Source: Madurella fahalii
Lineage: Eukaryota > Ascomycota > Sordariomycetes > Sordariales
Reading direction: 5' to 3'
Length of the DNA stretch: 64,000 nt
NCBI GenBank assembly: GCA_029876055.1
Contig: CM056874.1
Span: 3,782,001-3,846,000 of the forward strand
Part shown: positions 32,675-43,967 of the stretch, one piece after another
How the letters are laid out: each line of letters begins with the position of its first letter
How positions within the stretch are numbered: the first letter of the stretch is position 1
Position numbers and translations under genes: made by a program
Notes under the pieces: generated by a model
What the model was told of the DNA's origin: nothing
The model's database searches: none
The model's input: the letters and a program-made list of their open reading frames with translations, nothing else

Positions 32675-35600
32675 TCAAAGCTCGATAAGCCACTCCTCTT
32701 CTTCGTCGTCTCCTTTGGAGGTGGCCTCGTTTACCGAATCAGTCAAGAGGTCCGGCACGGCGCCACGCTCGGGAGCAGGTGCACGAGATCCGGTAGAAGG
32801 GCCCTCGCCGCCGCTGCGCTCCATGGTCACAGTACCATCGGGTAGGATTCGCATGACAGGAGCCTTCTTGTCACCAGTCAGTGACGGGGGCTGTCGAATT
32901 GCTGTGGTGGCTGCCGCAGGTGCACGGGATCCGGTGGAAGGCCCCTGGCCGCCGCTGTGCTCCATGATCGCAGTACCATCGGGTAGGATTCGCATGACAG
33001 GGGCCTTCTCACCACTAGCCGATGGTAGGGGCTGTCGGATTGCCTTGGTCTTGGCTGCCGCGCCCTGAGACTGAACGGCCGACGGACGGGGCAACGTCCG
33101 TTTGGGCTTGTCGTATCGTCCGGTGGGGTCGTAGTCGAGCCACTGTGCAGGTGGGAGCCCTTGGTCATCTTCCGCAGAAGGCCGGGAGTTCTTGCTCTTG
33201 CGGTTGCGCTTACCGCTGCGGCGATTATGCTTATTCTGGGCGCTGAGTTGTTTAGGAGCGTTGCTGGGAATGTTGCTTTGACCCCCCATGTCCAGTGACA
33301 TCGCGGGATGGTCAGGTTGAGTGTGAATGGGTTCGTCCACTAGCGTCAAGTTCTGAAGCACGAACTGAGCATTTGCGAGAAGAGCCGTACTATTGTCCGG
33401 CGGTCCGGATCTCGATACCGTAGATACCGGGTGAGCGGCGGCATGAATATGTTGGACGGTCTTGGACCTATCCTCGACCCGACGACCGTCGACTAGCGTG
33501 GTTCGCCGATGCACATCCCTGATAGCCATGGCTTGGGACTCTCGGGCTGCGCCAGAAATCCGCTCACGTTCTAGATCCAGCCGTCTATCGGCTTGGTCCA
33601 CGTTTCTAACATACTCTCTCCATTGTGCAGCGGTTTGGTTCATCTGGTCGCGGTTAACTATTCTCCCAGGTTGTGGGTTGGTGGCCCTTTTTGAGTGAGA
33701 AGATTCGTTTGGGATGGTTGGTTGGATGGCTCCGCCTGCATACTGGGGCGTGAGCGGCGTATTCACGGCCCGAGGCTGCTGAAAGGAGGCGTTGCGGTGA
33801 TTCAATGAAGCTAAGAGCATCTCGCTCTGCTGGCCTCCCATCTGAATGAGACGCTGCTCCAAGGGCACGCGTTTCCGAGCCGCAGCTTGCGCTACACGGG
33901 TCATTTCCTCGAAAGCCTTGCAATCGCAAAAACATGGTAGGCTGCAGCGCTTCTGACATCCATGGCCGCATGGAAGGACTTCGAGGCAGGCATGGGAACA
34001 AGAAAGTTGCTCATGAGGCGTGCTGAATGAAAATGTTAGCGAACCCCTGGCGAGGAAGGCATCTAGTTAATACTTACGCGTGGCACTTGAGGGAGCATTG
34101 ATGGCCACAAGGGCGAGTCTCCAGACACTGCTTATCGCAGCCGCCGGCATTACCACCCCACTCGTCGACTTCCTTGATCCAAATCTCTTCTCCATGAGGT
34201 TGACACACGAGAGGAAGACCGCGGCAGCGACAGGCTCGGTTCTGCTCGGGGAAACCATACCAAATTCTCGACCACAGATTGAACGAGCCGTCATGCGCAC
34301 GGAGAACATTTTCGACGTTGCCGAATACGTAGAATCCCCGCCGGGCACGGCTGATGGCAACGACCGCACGCCGTTCATCTTCCAGGAAGCCAACTGCATA
34401 GGAACGATCCAGTTGTGGGCTCCGAACGAGTGACAAGAGTACCACATCATTCTCCTCGCCTTGGTATGAATCCACCGTGCAGACATTGAAAGCCGATCCC
34501 ACGAGCGTGGGGTGGCGCCTCAGCTTGGCCAACAACACTTTGCGCTGTCCCTTGTAAAATGTGAGGACCGTGATTCTTTCGGCAGGAGTGCCGTTGCTGA
34601 CGAGATAAGCAAAGAAGTTCGTGATCATGTCCGCCTCTTGCTCGTTGAATTTGCTGAAATCCGAGTTCGTGTCCTCAGGCCAGGTATGATCGAAAAACCA
34701 GCAATTACGGCCACCCATGCCGGGAACATCGGGGCGCTCATTGAGCGATTCAACGCTATGGTGGTCGACCAGCTCAGGGTAGAAGGGGTTGAGGATGAAC
34801 CTAAGCTCTGGCTTCATACGGCGCTGCTCTTTGAGCATGACAAACGGTACGTTGAGGTTAACCATTCTCTGAAACATGGAGACGTTGAGGTTGTATGGGG
34901 CGTCACCCAGCCACTGGATATCGCATTTGGGTGCGAGCTGCTTGTGATCGCCCACCAGAATGAGCTGTTGGATAGAGGGATACAAAGCGGACGCAATGTT
35001 GGCCTCGCGAGTCTCGGCTGCCTCTTCGATGAGCAGAGACCGTGGTCTCATGGCGGCGAGACATCCGCGATACTTTGTCAAGCCAGTGGTTGTGCAGCCT
35101 ACAATATCGATGCCCTGATTTTGCACGAGCTGGATATTTCCCAGAAACTTGTACGATCTGCGTTTCTTGCAAAGGTCAACATTCTCGGCGAGCAGGGCTG
35201 CAAATCTTGGAGTCATGGCCTGCAAGAGCTTGGCTTGGAAGTGCTGGTAAACGGCGCCGCGAAGTTCCGGATCGATAGCATAGAGGTCGTCGTTTTTCGC
35301 AAGGGCACGAACGACAGCGCGATTCCATGCCGACAAGCCAGCGGGATTCTTGCCCGACCAAACGTGCATCAGCTCGATAGTAGGGCCGTGGAACCGATTC
35401 TCGTCTTCCTCGTCATCCGCAATATTCTCCATTTCCTCTTCGTCGTATTCGAACTCTGGCAGGTCTTTACGAATTTGTGCTTCGCTGAGCTCAAAGTTTG
35501 TCGGATGCCGGTCTCGGAGCAGGTGAGCCGGAATGAGGCTGTCACCCAGCCAAAGCGCAAAGGGACCGTGGCTCTCCATGGCCGGGTGTGTCTCAATTGT

Positions 35601-37030
35601 ATCGTCATGGAGTGACTGAAACTGAGCGTCCGAGATTATGCCGAATCTATGGAGAACTTCCGGTTCCAAGAGTCGGTCACCAAAGAGGTCGTTGATGAGA
35701 AGATTAATTGCATCCACATTGTCGTGGCGCTTCCTGTCTATGGCGGCACACTTGCGATCAGCGGGAATAGTATGCCGTAGCCGGAGTTGGTATACGGTGC
35801 GTTCTCGTATCACCTCGCTTTGGGTTCTTCCTCCCATGCGGAGGACACTTGCGCCGAAGTTGATACAATGGCCGAGTATTTGGTCCAACGCGTGGTTCGT
35901 CTGCGCTGCAACGACGATAGGCGGACCCCCATTACGACGTCGATTTTCGACCATGACCCTGATAGCTTCGACTGATGTGAATGTCTTTCCAGTTCCTGGT
36001 GGGCCCTGCACCACCGCCAACTCGTTTGACAGGATGCGATGAACAGCAGATAACTGGGATTCGTCGAGCAGAGTGAGGTTCCCGCAATCTGGGATTCCGC
36101 CATTGACCATGTCGTATGCTTTCAGGGCGGTGATGGCCGAAAATCCGGCCTCATCGACATTGTGGGCAAGGGACGAGAGGTCCATGAGTGGATTCTGTTG
36201 GATGAATACTGGCAACGTATCTTTGGTATGAGCACCGGTCAAGTACTTGTCAAGAGGCGAGCTAGAGACTTAATGTCAGCCTACATCCGGGAGATCGAAG
36301 CGTTGGAGTCTCTCACTCAGTCCTAGCCGCATGTTGCAGCCCGACCAATGCATGACGTGCTGCCTCGTAGTATCCGTGCCACGACTCGACCATGACCATC
36401 TCCAGGTCTGGATCAAGGATCGCATCCTCGGGGTTCGCCCACAGCAGGTCCACGAGCGGAGGGTCCTGATCGAGCCCGTCACGGTACGGGCGCTGGGCAA
36501 TCGTTGCAATCTTGCATATATTCTTGAAGCCGTCATCCTTGGTTGAGAGAGCTACAACCTTTCCCGGTTGAAGGCGCTTCGACAGCTGCCACTGGATGCG
36601 GAATCTGGATCGTCTCGTAGAGAACGACACTCGGGCAATGGGCCCGATGGTGGTGAATTGATACTCCTTGACGCGAACCTGCAAAGTAGGCAAAATTAGC
36701 ACGTGCAGCCGCGTCTTGTGCATTCTCGCTCACCTCGGTGTAAATGCATGTATGGTCATCCTCCATCATCTCTCGCCTTGCACGATGGGCCCTGGCGTAG
36801 CTGTTCATCGAGTAGCGCAGGCCCTCAACAGCCTCGCGGCGCAGAATCTCATACTGCGCCGTAAGGTATTCGTTCTTTGATGGCCAAGGCTTGTCCACCG
36901 GGTTCCCCGGCAGATCGTCGTGCTCTGGCTGGGGCACCAGAACCTCCTGAGCGGTAGGAAGCTCCGGTTTCGACTGCCAACCGTGGCCTTCCGGGAGTTG
37001 AAAAAAGACATGCTCGTTCACAATGTCCAT
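32675..37030 (-). CDS. SF1 helicase with NFX1-type zinc fingers, SAD-3/Hrr1 (ZNFX1)-like RNA-silencing helicase
   Basis: Four exons: 36734-37030, 36317-36678, 34078-36261 and 32675-34022. The introns are each 55 nt and phase-consistent, giving 1396 aa. The N-terminal region MDIVNEHVFFQLPEG leads into a beta-rich domain (VKEYQFTTIGPIARVSFSTR). The helicase core has QGPPGTGKTFTS (Walker A), LIEEAAETREANIASALY (motif II, EEAA as in ZNFX1/Hrr1), GDHKQLAP, LKEQRRM, VDSYQGEENDVV and AISRARRGFYVFGN. NFX1-type Cys/His fingers follow (ETRPCGHQCSLKCHA, CLEVLPCGHGCQKRCSLPC). The tail is basic and disordered, with a tandem duplication around KAPVMRILPDGT. Neurospora SAD-3 acts in meiotic silencing by unpaired DNA and S. 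pombe Hrr1 in RNAi heterochromatin with Rdp1. I infer the same pathway here; paralogue identity needs a tree. Confidence 0.88.
32785..33055 (-). repeat. In-gene tandem duplication in the helicase tail
   Basis: Two adjacent blocks of about 45 codons share AIRQP, KAPVMRILPDGT and GPSTGSRAPA. They differ at several residues (EHSGGQ versus ERSGGE). The unit is in frame, so only tail length changes. Confidence 0.75.
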
Positions 37031-38427
37031 AGGTGACTGTCATGCGCAGCGGGTCAGCGGGTCAGCGAGTCAGCAAGCGTTCACATGGCGGGGCGATTGG
37101 TATGCCGCCGAGGATGGGATGGGCTGACCTCGGGGCCCGGAACGGTGCGAGCAACGGTATCCATGCTGAATACTACTACCTATTTATTTTGGCATTGTCC
37201 GCCCGCAGGGCATGCAAGAACAAGAAGGTAGCGGCGTGTAGCCGAGAAGAGAAGAGCCAGTTTGGGAGAATGAGATGCAGGTTGGAATTGTGGAAGGATG
37301 CAGGGCCTAATTATCTATGAAGGCATCTGCAGATTGGTTCGTGCTTGCCAACAATAGACTTGGGATGCCTTTGCAACCGATTAACATGGCAACTGCAGCC
37401 AGGCGGTGTGAGTGCAAGAACCCGATTCTCAGCAAGCTGCCGTTGTGCGAATGCATTGGCGATTGGCTTCCGCATTCACACGCATGCTAACTAAATCAAA
37501 CAAGTTTGCTCTTGTCTGCCAGCTCTGACTGGGCCAGGCACCTAACGCGGACATGAGAACTGTCCGGAAAGCTTCACACGTGCCATGTTGCGGTTTGATG
37601 CAGTCTAAATAAATCATGGGCCGTGTTATGCACAAGTGGCCTGGAAACTATTTGCTTTGAGCTGGATGCTGATACTGCTCTTGATGGCGCTGCCGCGTCC
37701 GAAACTGAACGGGTCATAGCCCTCAGATCACAGAGGAGACAGAAAGAGTTTGCTGATATTGCTCAGCCAGCTAACCTTCGATCATTGTGTTCCACACATC
37801 TACATTGGCACAGCCAGCGGAATTCATGCTCACAGTTCCGCAGCAGTGCCTGTCTTGGCTAGCGATTAATGGCGCTCGAACTGCCATAATTAGACTCCAT
37901 GGCCAAAAACTGGGGCAGCCCCAGGTACCCCGACTTGTTAATACGTTTAGACCAGGGAAAGTTGAAGATAAAACAATAACCTAGCAACCTCGACGGTTGA
38001 GAAGGCGAATCTGGCAAGCGCGTGATGCGTTGCATTTCCGCGGACCTTCGAGACAACAAGTTGCTGTGCCAATGGGATTTAATCGTGCACCTTTCCGGAG
38101 TCCCTTTTTATGTAGCGTGCCAACTCTTCTGTCAGCATCGTGACAAAATGGTTTGCCCGCTCAAGTTCGGCTAATACCAGTGGTAAGCCACATGCACATA
38201 GCCGAGGCTCGTGACCTCGGTTTCGACGCAATGAGATTCAGCCGGACCAAAAACGGATGCCTTAGATCGTGTGCTCAGCCCTACGGGTTCTAGGCCCCCG
38301 CCATCAATATATTGGACGGGACAGGCGGACCAGTCCTTCGAGACTTTGGACAAAACTTGATATTTCTTCAGTAGGAACTAGCTACACTGTATTCTCCAAG
38401 GGTCGGAAGCCACTCCCGTCACTGAAC
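37031..38427. other. Intergenic, divergent promoters
   Basis: Upstream regions of the SAD-3-like helicase (-) and the nucleotidyltransferase (+). No gene or RNA feature supported. Confidence 0.5.
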
Positions 38428-39213
38428 ATGTTTCCCCACCACGCCGAAACCATCCAAAACGTGAAGGATCATTTCTCTTCAGACCCTCATGTCCTCGCTC
38501 TTCTCCTCAGCGGGTCCATCGCACATGGCTTCGAAACCGCCGACTCGGATGTCGACGTCCTCATCGTCTTAACCGAGGACGAATTCGCCAAGCGGGTGCA
38601 AACAGGCCAGCTCACCTTTGTCAGTACCGAGCTGAGCACCTATCCCGGCGGCTATATCGACGCCAAGTACCTCAGCCTGAGCTTCATTCGACAGGTCGCT
38701 GAGAAGGGGAGCGAGCCCGCCCGGTTTGCCTTTGACGGTGCGCAGATCCTATTCAGCCATATCGAAGGGCTGGAGGAGGAGATCCAACGTGCAGTGGCCT
38801 ATCCCGTTGCCGGAAAGTCGGAGCGCATCATGCGGTTCAGGACGCAGCTAGAGGCGTGGAGGTGGTTTTGCGGGGAAGGAAGGAAAAAGGGGAATGAGTA
38901 CCTGCTTGGTCTAGCGGCGAGGAAGCTGGTGCTGTTTGGAGGGAGGCTGATTCTAACGCATAATGAGATGCTGTATCCGTTTCATAAGTGGTTTCTAAAG
39001 GTGCTGCAAAGCGCACCGGAGAAGCCAGACGGGATGATTGCCTGTATCGACAAGCTCCTGGCTGATCCGTCAGAACAGAACGTCGAGGAGTTTTATGTGA
39101 TGGTCAAAAACTTCCAGACATGGGAGGAGAATCCAAACCGGTGGGGAGCACAGTTCATGGTGGATAATGAGTTGACCTGGATGACGGGTTATCCGGCGGT
39201 GGATGACTTGTGA
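38428..39213 (+). CDS. MNT-type nucleotidyltransferase, bacterial-like, intronless
   Basis: Start at ATG 38428 (MFPHHAETIQNVKDHF), because homology begins there; an open extension runs to 38269 without features. 261 aa, one exon. The nucleotidyltransferase signature is complete: LLSGSIAHG (Gly29-Ser30) followed by ADSDVDVLIV with Asp41 and Asp43 as metal ligands. Downstream blocks YPGGYIDAKYLSLSFIRQVAE, GSEPARFAF, KLVLFGGRLIL and LYPFHKWFLKVLQ resemble uncharacterised bacterial nucleotidyltransferase-domain proteins more than eukaryotic polymerase-beta-fold enzymes. Likely reaction: NMP transfer to a small molecule, RNA or protein; substrate unknown. The bacterial look and lack of introns suggest old horizontal transfer, which is an inference. 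Confidence 0.85.
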   Translation: MFPHHAETIQNVKDHFSSDPHVLALLLSGSIAHGFETADSDVDVLIVLTEDEFAKRVQTGQLTFVSTELSTYPGGYIDAKYLSLSFIRQVAEKGSEPARFAFDGAQILFSHIEGLEEEIQRAVAYPVAGKSERIMRFRTQLEAWRWFCGEGRKKGNEYLLGLAARKLVLFGGRLILTHNEMLYPFHKWFLKVLQSAPEKPDGMIACIDKLLADPSEQNVEEFYVMVKNFQTWEENPNRWGAQFMVDNELTWMTGYPAVDDL

Positions 39214-39830
39214 GCACGAGTTGAATCGATGGAAGGCTCCGCGTATGGAGTTAGGATCCATCTATCGGCCACCTAACGGCAATTACATGTATCTCCTGTG
39301 TGTTCTTGTCAGCCAGTCCCTGCCGCGATGATGCTTCCGCGAAGCGGAAACAGCCTCCCATACCCGCGTCCACGGATTCCACGCTCTGATTACCTTACAG
39401 GGAGAACTCAACCACCTATTGACCGTAAGCTTCCACCTTACGCCAGCGGCTACGCAACTGGCGATTGATAAGGGTTTGTCAAGGCCACACATCGTGTTTG
39501 CTTCTTTCGTCCCGGAAATAGGCGACCCCGCGCCGTAGCGAAAAATACTCCTAGGTTTATCGGTGGCATTCCTTCTGACAGCGCTCTCCACCAAAATCGA
39601 CATCTTGCTAAAGGCTCAATGCAAATCACATGACTTCGTGGAGGTTCCGTGCTCGCGGACCCACAAGTGGCGCAACTTCGCGCGTAAATCGCCACTGTAA
39701 CCACCACCCTTAGCCTGAGCTCACCGTTCTCACCAGATTCGGATCTGATTCTCTGAAACTCTCTTCACGGGTTAACACACCGGTCGTTTCTCTCTCATCA
39801 TTCGGGTACAGGGATAGAAATAACATCGCA
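39214..39830. other. Intergenic, no supported gene
   Basis: 3' flank of the nucleotidyltransferase and promoter of the SWIM/RING gene. Only short frames. Confidence 0.5.
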
Positions 39831-40962
39831 ATGGGCGCTGACGTTGAGCACAGATATGGCGGGGCATCCCCCGCCACAGCCCCATCTTCTGCCAAAAAGC
39901 GCCGGCACAACCCCGATCCCATACCTACCCGTAGATCCGAAACCTCACATGACACGAACTCGGGGCTTCCGCTCGCTTCACCCTCCAAGAAGTCGCGAAG
40001 CGCCCAACCGGACAGCCCGGCAAGCGAGAAACGACTCCGCCGGTAAATGCGCACTCCCCACCCCCTTTCCCTTTCACAAACCGAACCCAACCCCCCTCCC
40101 CCCTCCGGCCCCTTTTCCCCTTTCCCCCAACTAACGAACCCGGCCCCGGGCGTTGCAGTTTCCGGGCCAAGCCCCCGCAATCCTTCGCCGAAGTCCACCG
40201 GCGCGCGACGACGCAGCGCTTCTACGTCCTGTCGCGCGCGCGGGGGGGCACGCCCGAGTGCCCCGAGGAGACGGTGGAGCTGGCGGGGTCGACGGGCAAC
40301 GTCTACACGGTGGTGGTGGCGCGGCGGCCGGCGTGCGACTGCCCGCACGCGCGCGCCGGCCACCAGTGCAAGCACGTGCTCTACGTGCTCGCGCGGGTCC
40401 TGCGCGCCCCGCTCGAGTACGTCTACCAGCTGGCGCTGCTGAGCTCGGAGCTCCGGGAGATATTCGCGGGCGCGCCGCCACTGCCGCCGCCGGCGGGCGT
40501 CGACGCCGGGAAGGAGGGGGAGGATGGGGCTGGGAAGAGGAAGCCGGTGGAAGGGGACTGCCCGATTTGTTTTTGTGAGCTGGAGGTTGCGGGAACCGGC
40601 GGGGAGGCGGTGGTCTGGTGTCGCGCGGCGTGCGGGCAGAATATCCACGAGGGGTGCTTCGAGACGTGGGCGGCGACGAAGAGGCGGCAGGCGGGAGGCG
40701 GGGAGGTGACGTGTCCCTATTGTAGGAGTGTTTGGGATGGAGATGAGGATATCATCAAGAAGATTAAGAGGACGGGGAAGGTGAATGAGGAGGGCTATGT
40801 CAATGTGGCGGACCAGTTAGGGATTAGTACCCAACGAGGTGAGCGCGATCTTGTGTTGGGTGGTCGTTTGTGGATTTTGCTAATGTTGCTCTAGATACCA
40901 GCACATACTCGAGGTGGTGGTCTGGTCACCCGTCCAGTTATCGCCGCAGTGATTACCGATAA
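39831..40962 (+). CDS. SWIM-type zinc finger plus RING finger protein (putative E3 ubiquitin ligase)
   Basis: Three exons: 39831-40042, 40159-40838 and 40895-40962 (introns 116 and 56 nt), giving 319 aa. The N-terminus is basic and disordered with likely nuclear-localisation patches (KKRRHNP, KKSRSAQ). The splice rebuilds KRLRR|FRAKPPQSFAEVHRRATT. The SWIM motif CxCx(8)CxH is Cys130, Cys132, Cys141, His143. A RING/RING-like finger follows (CPICFCELEV ... CGQNIHEGCFETWAA ... CPYCRSVW). SWIM plus RING occurs in MEKK1/ZSWIM2-like E3 ligases; fungal members are mostly uncharacterised. The last exon adds DTSTYSRWWSGHPSSYRRSD before the stop. GC content of exon 2 is very high. Confidence 0.85.
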
Positions 40963-41324
40963 ATGGCTGGATAATCACTTCTATCGAGGACTTGCCTTCC
41001 TCGGTTTTTTAGGAGATTGACACCTATTCTATCTTGGGGCGCTTTGAGATGCCCGTCTATACGTTGCAGTTCTGAACTTGGACGTATGTTCTATCCCGTG
41101 TGCTTAACCAGCAGCACTTTCCCCGGGAGCAGCCGTTAAGAATGAGCCAATGAAATGGTCCAGAAGTGACGGCTCCGATCTCCCACTTGATGATAGCCGC
41201 TCAGAGAGACGCCAAACAGACCTCATGCTGAATTTGATTACCGCACAGGGCATATTCTTCCTCTCTGTAGTTAGCATCGACACGAAGTTGATGAAGCACG
41301 TCACATTCTATACCAACTAGTCGG

Positions 41325-41575
41325 CCGTCATGCCGATGTTGCTGATAGCCGTGGCAACCTGGTCTGCCTTGAGGCCAGACAGCTCGTACCAGGGGACAAG
41401 TCTTCCTGGCGGTATGTTTATAACCACAGAGAAAAGCTGCCTTGAGAGTTCGCTGGCCTGACTTGACAATCCAGGTCGTCAGACTGAAGAACCCGGATCA
41501 CATCCTCCATGTACTTGTCAAAGGTCCGGCCTTGGCTCTCCTAATTCCACTGCTTTAAAGCAGGGCTGCTCTGTT
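41325..41575 (-). pseudogene. Degenerate coding relic, family not recognised
   Basis: The minus strand reads KQSSPALKQWN, a TAG, then ESQGRTFDKYMEDVIRVLQS and DDLDCQ. After a break (possible intron or indel) it reads RLVPWYELSGLKADQVATAI ending in a TAG at about 41322. The segments look protein-like, but no full frame exists and the sequence runs into the AT-rich island. I do not recognise the family. Confidence 0.3.
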
Positions 41576-41579
41576 TGGT

Positions 41580-42480
41580 GTAGAAGGGTTATGGTGTGTT
41601 CTAGAAGTTTGATAGTATTATATACTGTAATATCATGACTTCTCTTATCTTATAGCAGGTTTGTTAGTGTTATATATACTGGTGTAGTTGTATAACATTT
41701 ATATCAGCGTCAGTAGATGAATCTAGATTTCAGCTGACTATAAGAGACTTGTATTATAAATCAGGCTTTTAGATATCTATATTAAAGCTAGGACTCTAAT
41801 GTAAGATATAATAGGAATGTGAGGATCAAGAATCCAATGGTAGTAGGATCAGAGTGTCAGGGTACAAGCAGTGCACACGCAACGTGGGAGCAGAGTGCTC
41901 GTTAGGGGTAGGATAGTAGTCTCATTGAACTCTACCTCTCTCCTAAATCCTATCTTCCACCCTCCTCTTTATACCCTGTAATGGCATTGTCTGGACTTAC
42001 TTACTCCACTCACCGCCCTGTCCTCCTTGCTTGTGCGCTCCTTTGACGCTCATCTGACGCGATACTACGCCCTTCTGGCTTTAGTGCCGTCGTTGCTTTT
42101 GGAGCTCCGCCGGCGCTGCGGCTCCGGGACTTCCGGTCTGCGTCAACGCCGATCCTACCCAGCCGATTCAAACAGATTTTGATTCAGTATATCCTTTAAT
42201 TTCTAATAGCTGATATCAAGTATCTACTTCAATATAGAGAGTGAACAGTCTAGGACCTGGGAAAAACTCTCCAATACCAATAATAGTGTATATAAGCTTC
42301 TAGGTATATTAGGGAGTGCCGTTTATAACTGTTAAAGAGATATTCAAAGGAAGATGAATTAGTTTATGATAGTCTGAGCAGGAAAGTGCATTATAAACAG
42401 GTAAACACAGATCCTCCAAATTTGAACTAAAAAAAAATCAGATCTCGCGGTTATAGGATATTACTTAATTACACCCTTTA
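41580..42480. repeat. AT-rich island, probably RIP-mutated repeat
   Basis: Strongly AT-rich in two blocks (about 41590-41830 and 42180-42480), with many TATA/TAATA runs and no open frame, against GC-rich neighbours. A GC-rich segment (about 41850-42170) sits between them. The pattern fits repeat-induced point mutation of a transposon copy; the source element cannot be named. Confidence 0.45.
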
Positions 42481-43403
42481 ACAGCAGGTTAACGAAAAGT
42501 TTACCTTAACTCCCGTTCCCGACTTGCAAAGAGCCTTGAGTCCCCGGTATTAGTCAAACATATTTTGCTACTCAGATGATCCGACCGAAAGACGGTACTG
42601 GAGTTTATAGCACTGAAAGTCCTTCAGCAAATGCGTTGATAGTATATAGGATCCTATACTGGTGAACATAGGCCCCGCTGAGACTGATAGTATCATTCTA
42701 GAATTAATATATCAGTGGTAGAGGTATAGATATTCCTTAAACCAGAACATTGGGGTTAAATTCTTTCTTAATGGGTTGAAGGGACACTGCAAGTTATATA
42801 CAGGACGGAGATGATCACTGTTCTTGATTGCCTTGACAGTCTTATAGGTGATTAGCCTCTTGCATCCTGGCTTCCCGCCCATCCCGGTGATCCCGTGGTG
42901 GCTAGTGGCCCCGCCGGATTCTCTGTAGCGGCGATCTATCTGTTCTATTTGGTCCCAGATTTGCTGCCCTGGATAGCGTGTGCCTGGCCCCACCCTTGGA
43001 GGTCCATATTGCCTAGGTAGCGAGACTACCAGTACGCGAAACCGTAGTTAAATATACCGTGTCGGTAAGTAAACCGTGGTGCGGACAAATGCCCAACCGA
43101 GCTCTCTGCGATGTCGAGTTGAGAGACTGGGCATCACGCTGATGGGTAAACCAGTGCAGGGAGCCTGACAGCTGTCAAACCACCCATCTTCGGAGGAAGC
43201 AGAAAGCCAAGGGTACGTGTGTAACGTTGAAGCCCCAGATATGCTGCAATCCAGGTCGTGTTCGTTAGTTGGATATCCTCAGCTCCAAATTCATAGCACC
43301 TGGCTTTATTCTACAAGGTAACGCCTGATAGGGCAATGTGTGCAAGTAATGTCCTGTCTAGAGGTTGGACTACCCCGTGCCTCCCCTTAACCACTCGATT
43401 TAC
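42481..43403. other. Intergenic, no supported gene
   Basis: Mixed composition. A 94-codon minus frame (42712-42993) lacks family features. Nothing further recognised. Confidence 0.45.
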
Positions 43404-43967
43404 CTACTGGCCCCCTGTCTCTACCTCGCTCCTCTCCCTAGTGCTCCCCTCCACCTCCTCCACCTCCTCCACCTCCTCCACCTCCTCCTCGGCCCTCTTC
43501 ACAGCCGCAATGATCTCACGATGCAATCTCTCATCTCTTGCCTTATCTTCATTCTCCCCATGATCCTGTCCTTGATCTCCACCTGTCTCCATTCCTCCCT
43601 CGAGGGTATACCATGGCCCATGCACAGCTCCAACGCCAGCACCAACCAATGCCCCAGGGATAGCCACAACCCCACTAACCAGCACGCCAACAAGATCCCC
43701 TAACCCCATACCCAGAGCACTGGAAACACTAATCCCCCCGGCGGCGCCCTGGCTCCATCCGCTGGCCATCAGCCGCGCCTTCCTGCTCTGTCCATGCGCC
43801 TCGACCTCCTTGGTGTACGCCGCCTGCCAGAGCCGTTCGCGCTCGGCGGGGTCTTTGATGCTTGCTGCTTGTGCCTTTAAAGCGTCGGCCTTGTCCTGGA
43901 GGCGCTTGGCTGATTTTGCGGCCTCGATTGCTTTGGTTACTTCTGGGGACGGTGATAATGACGTCAT
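43404..43967 (-). CDS. Small glycine-rich membrane-associated protein with coiled-coil ends
   Basis: I start at ATG 43967 (MTSLSPSPEVTKAIEAAKSA), giving 187 aa; the open frame above it to 44345 is probably UTR. Residues about 8-60 form a charged helix (LQDKADALKAQAASIKDPAE). A Gly/Ala/Val-rich hydrophobic segment follows (SALGMGLGDLVGVLVSGVVA, then IPGALVGAGVGAVHGP), which looks like a glycine-zipper hairpin. The acidic tail includes EEEVEEVEEVEEVEG, coded by a 9-bp microsatellite. The layout is known from small fungal hypothetical proteins. Membrane insertion is inferred; function unknown. Confidence 0.6.
   Translation of the reverse strand: MTSLSPSPEVTKAIEAAKSAKRLQDKADALKAQAASIKDPAERERLWQAAYTKEVEAHGQSRKARLMASGWSQGAAGGISVSSALGMGLGDLVGVLVSGVVAIPGALVGAGVGAVHGPWYTLEGGMETGGDQGQDHGENEDKARDERLHREIIAAVKRAEEEVEEVEEVEEVEGSTRERSEVETGGQ
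43448..43490. repeat. 9-bp microsatellite (CCTCCACCT)n in coding sequence
   Basis: About four tandem units coding Glu-Glu-Val in the minus-strand gene. In-frame unit length makes it a likely length-variable site between strains. Confidence 0.7.
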
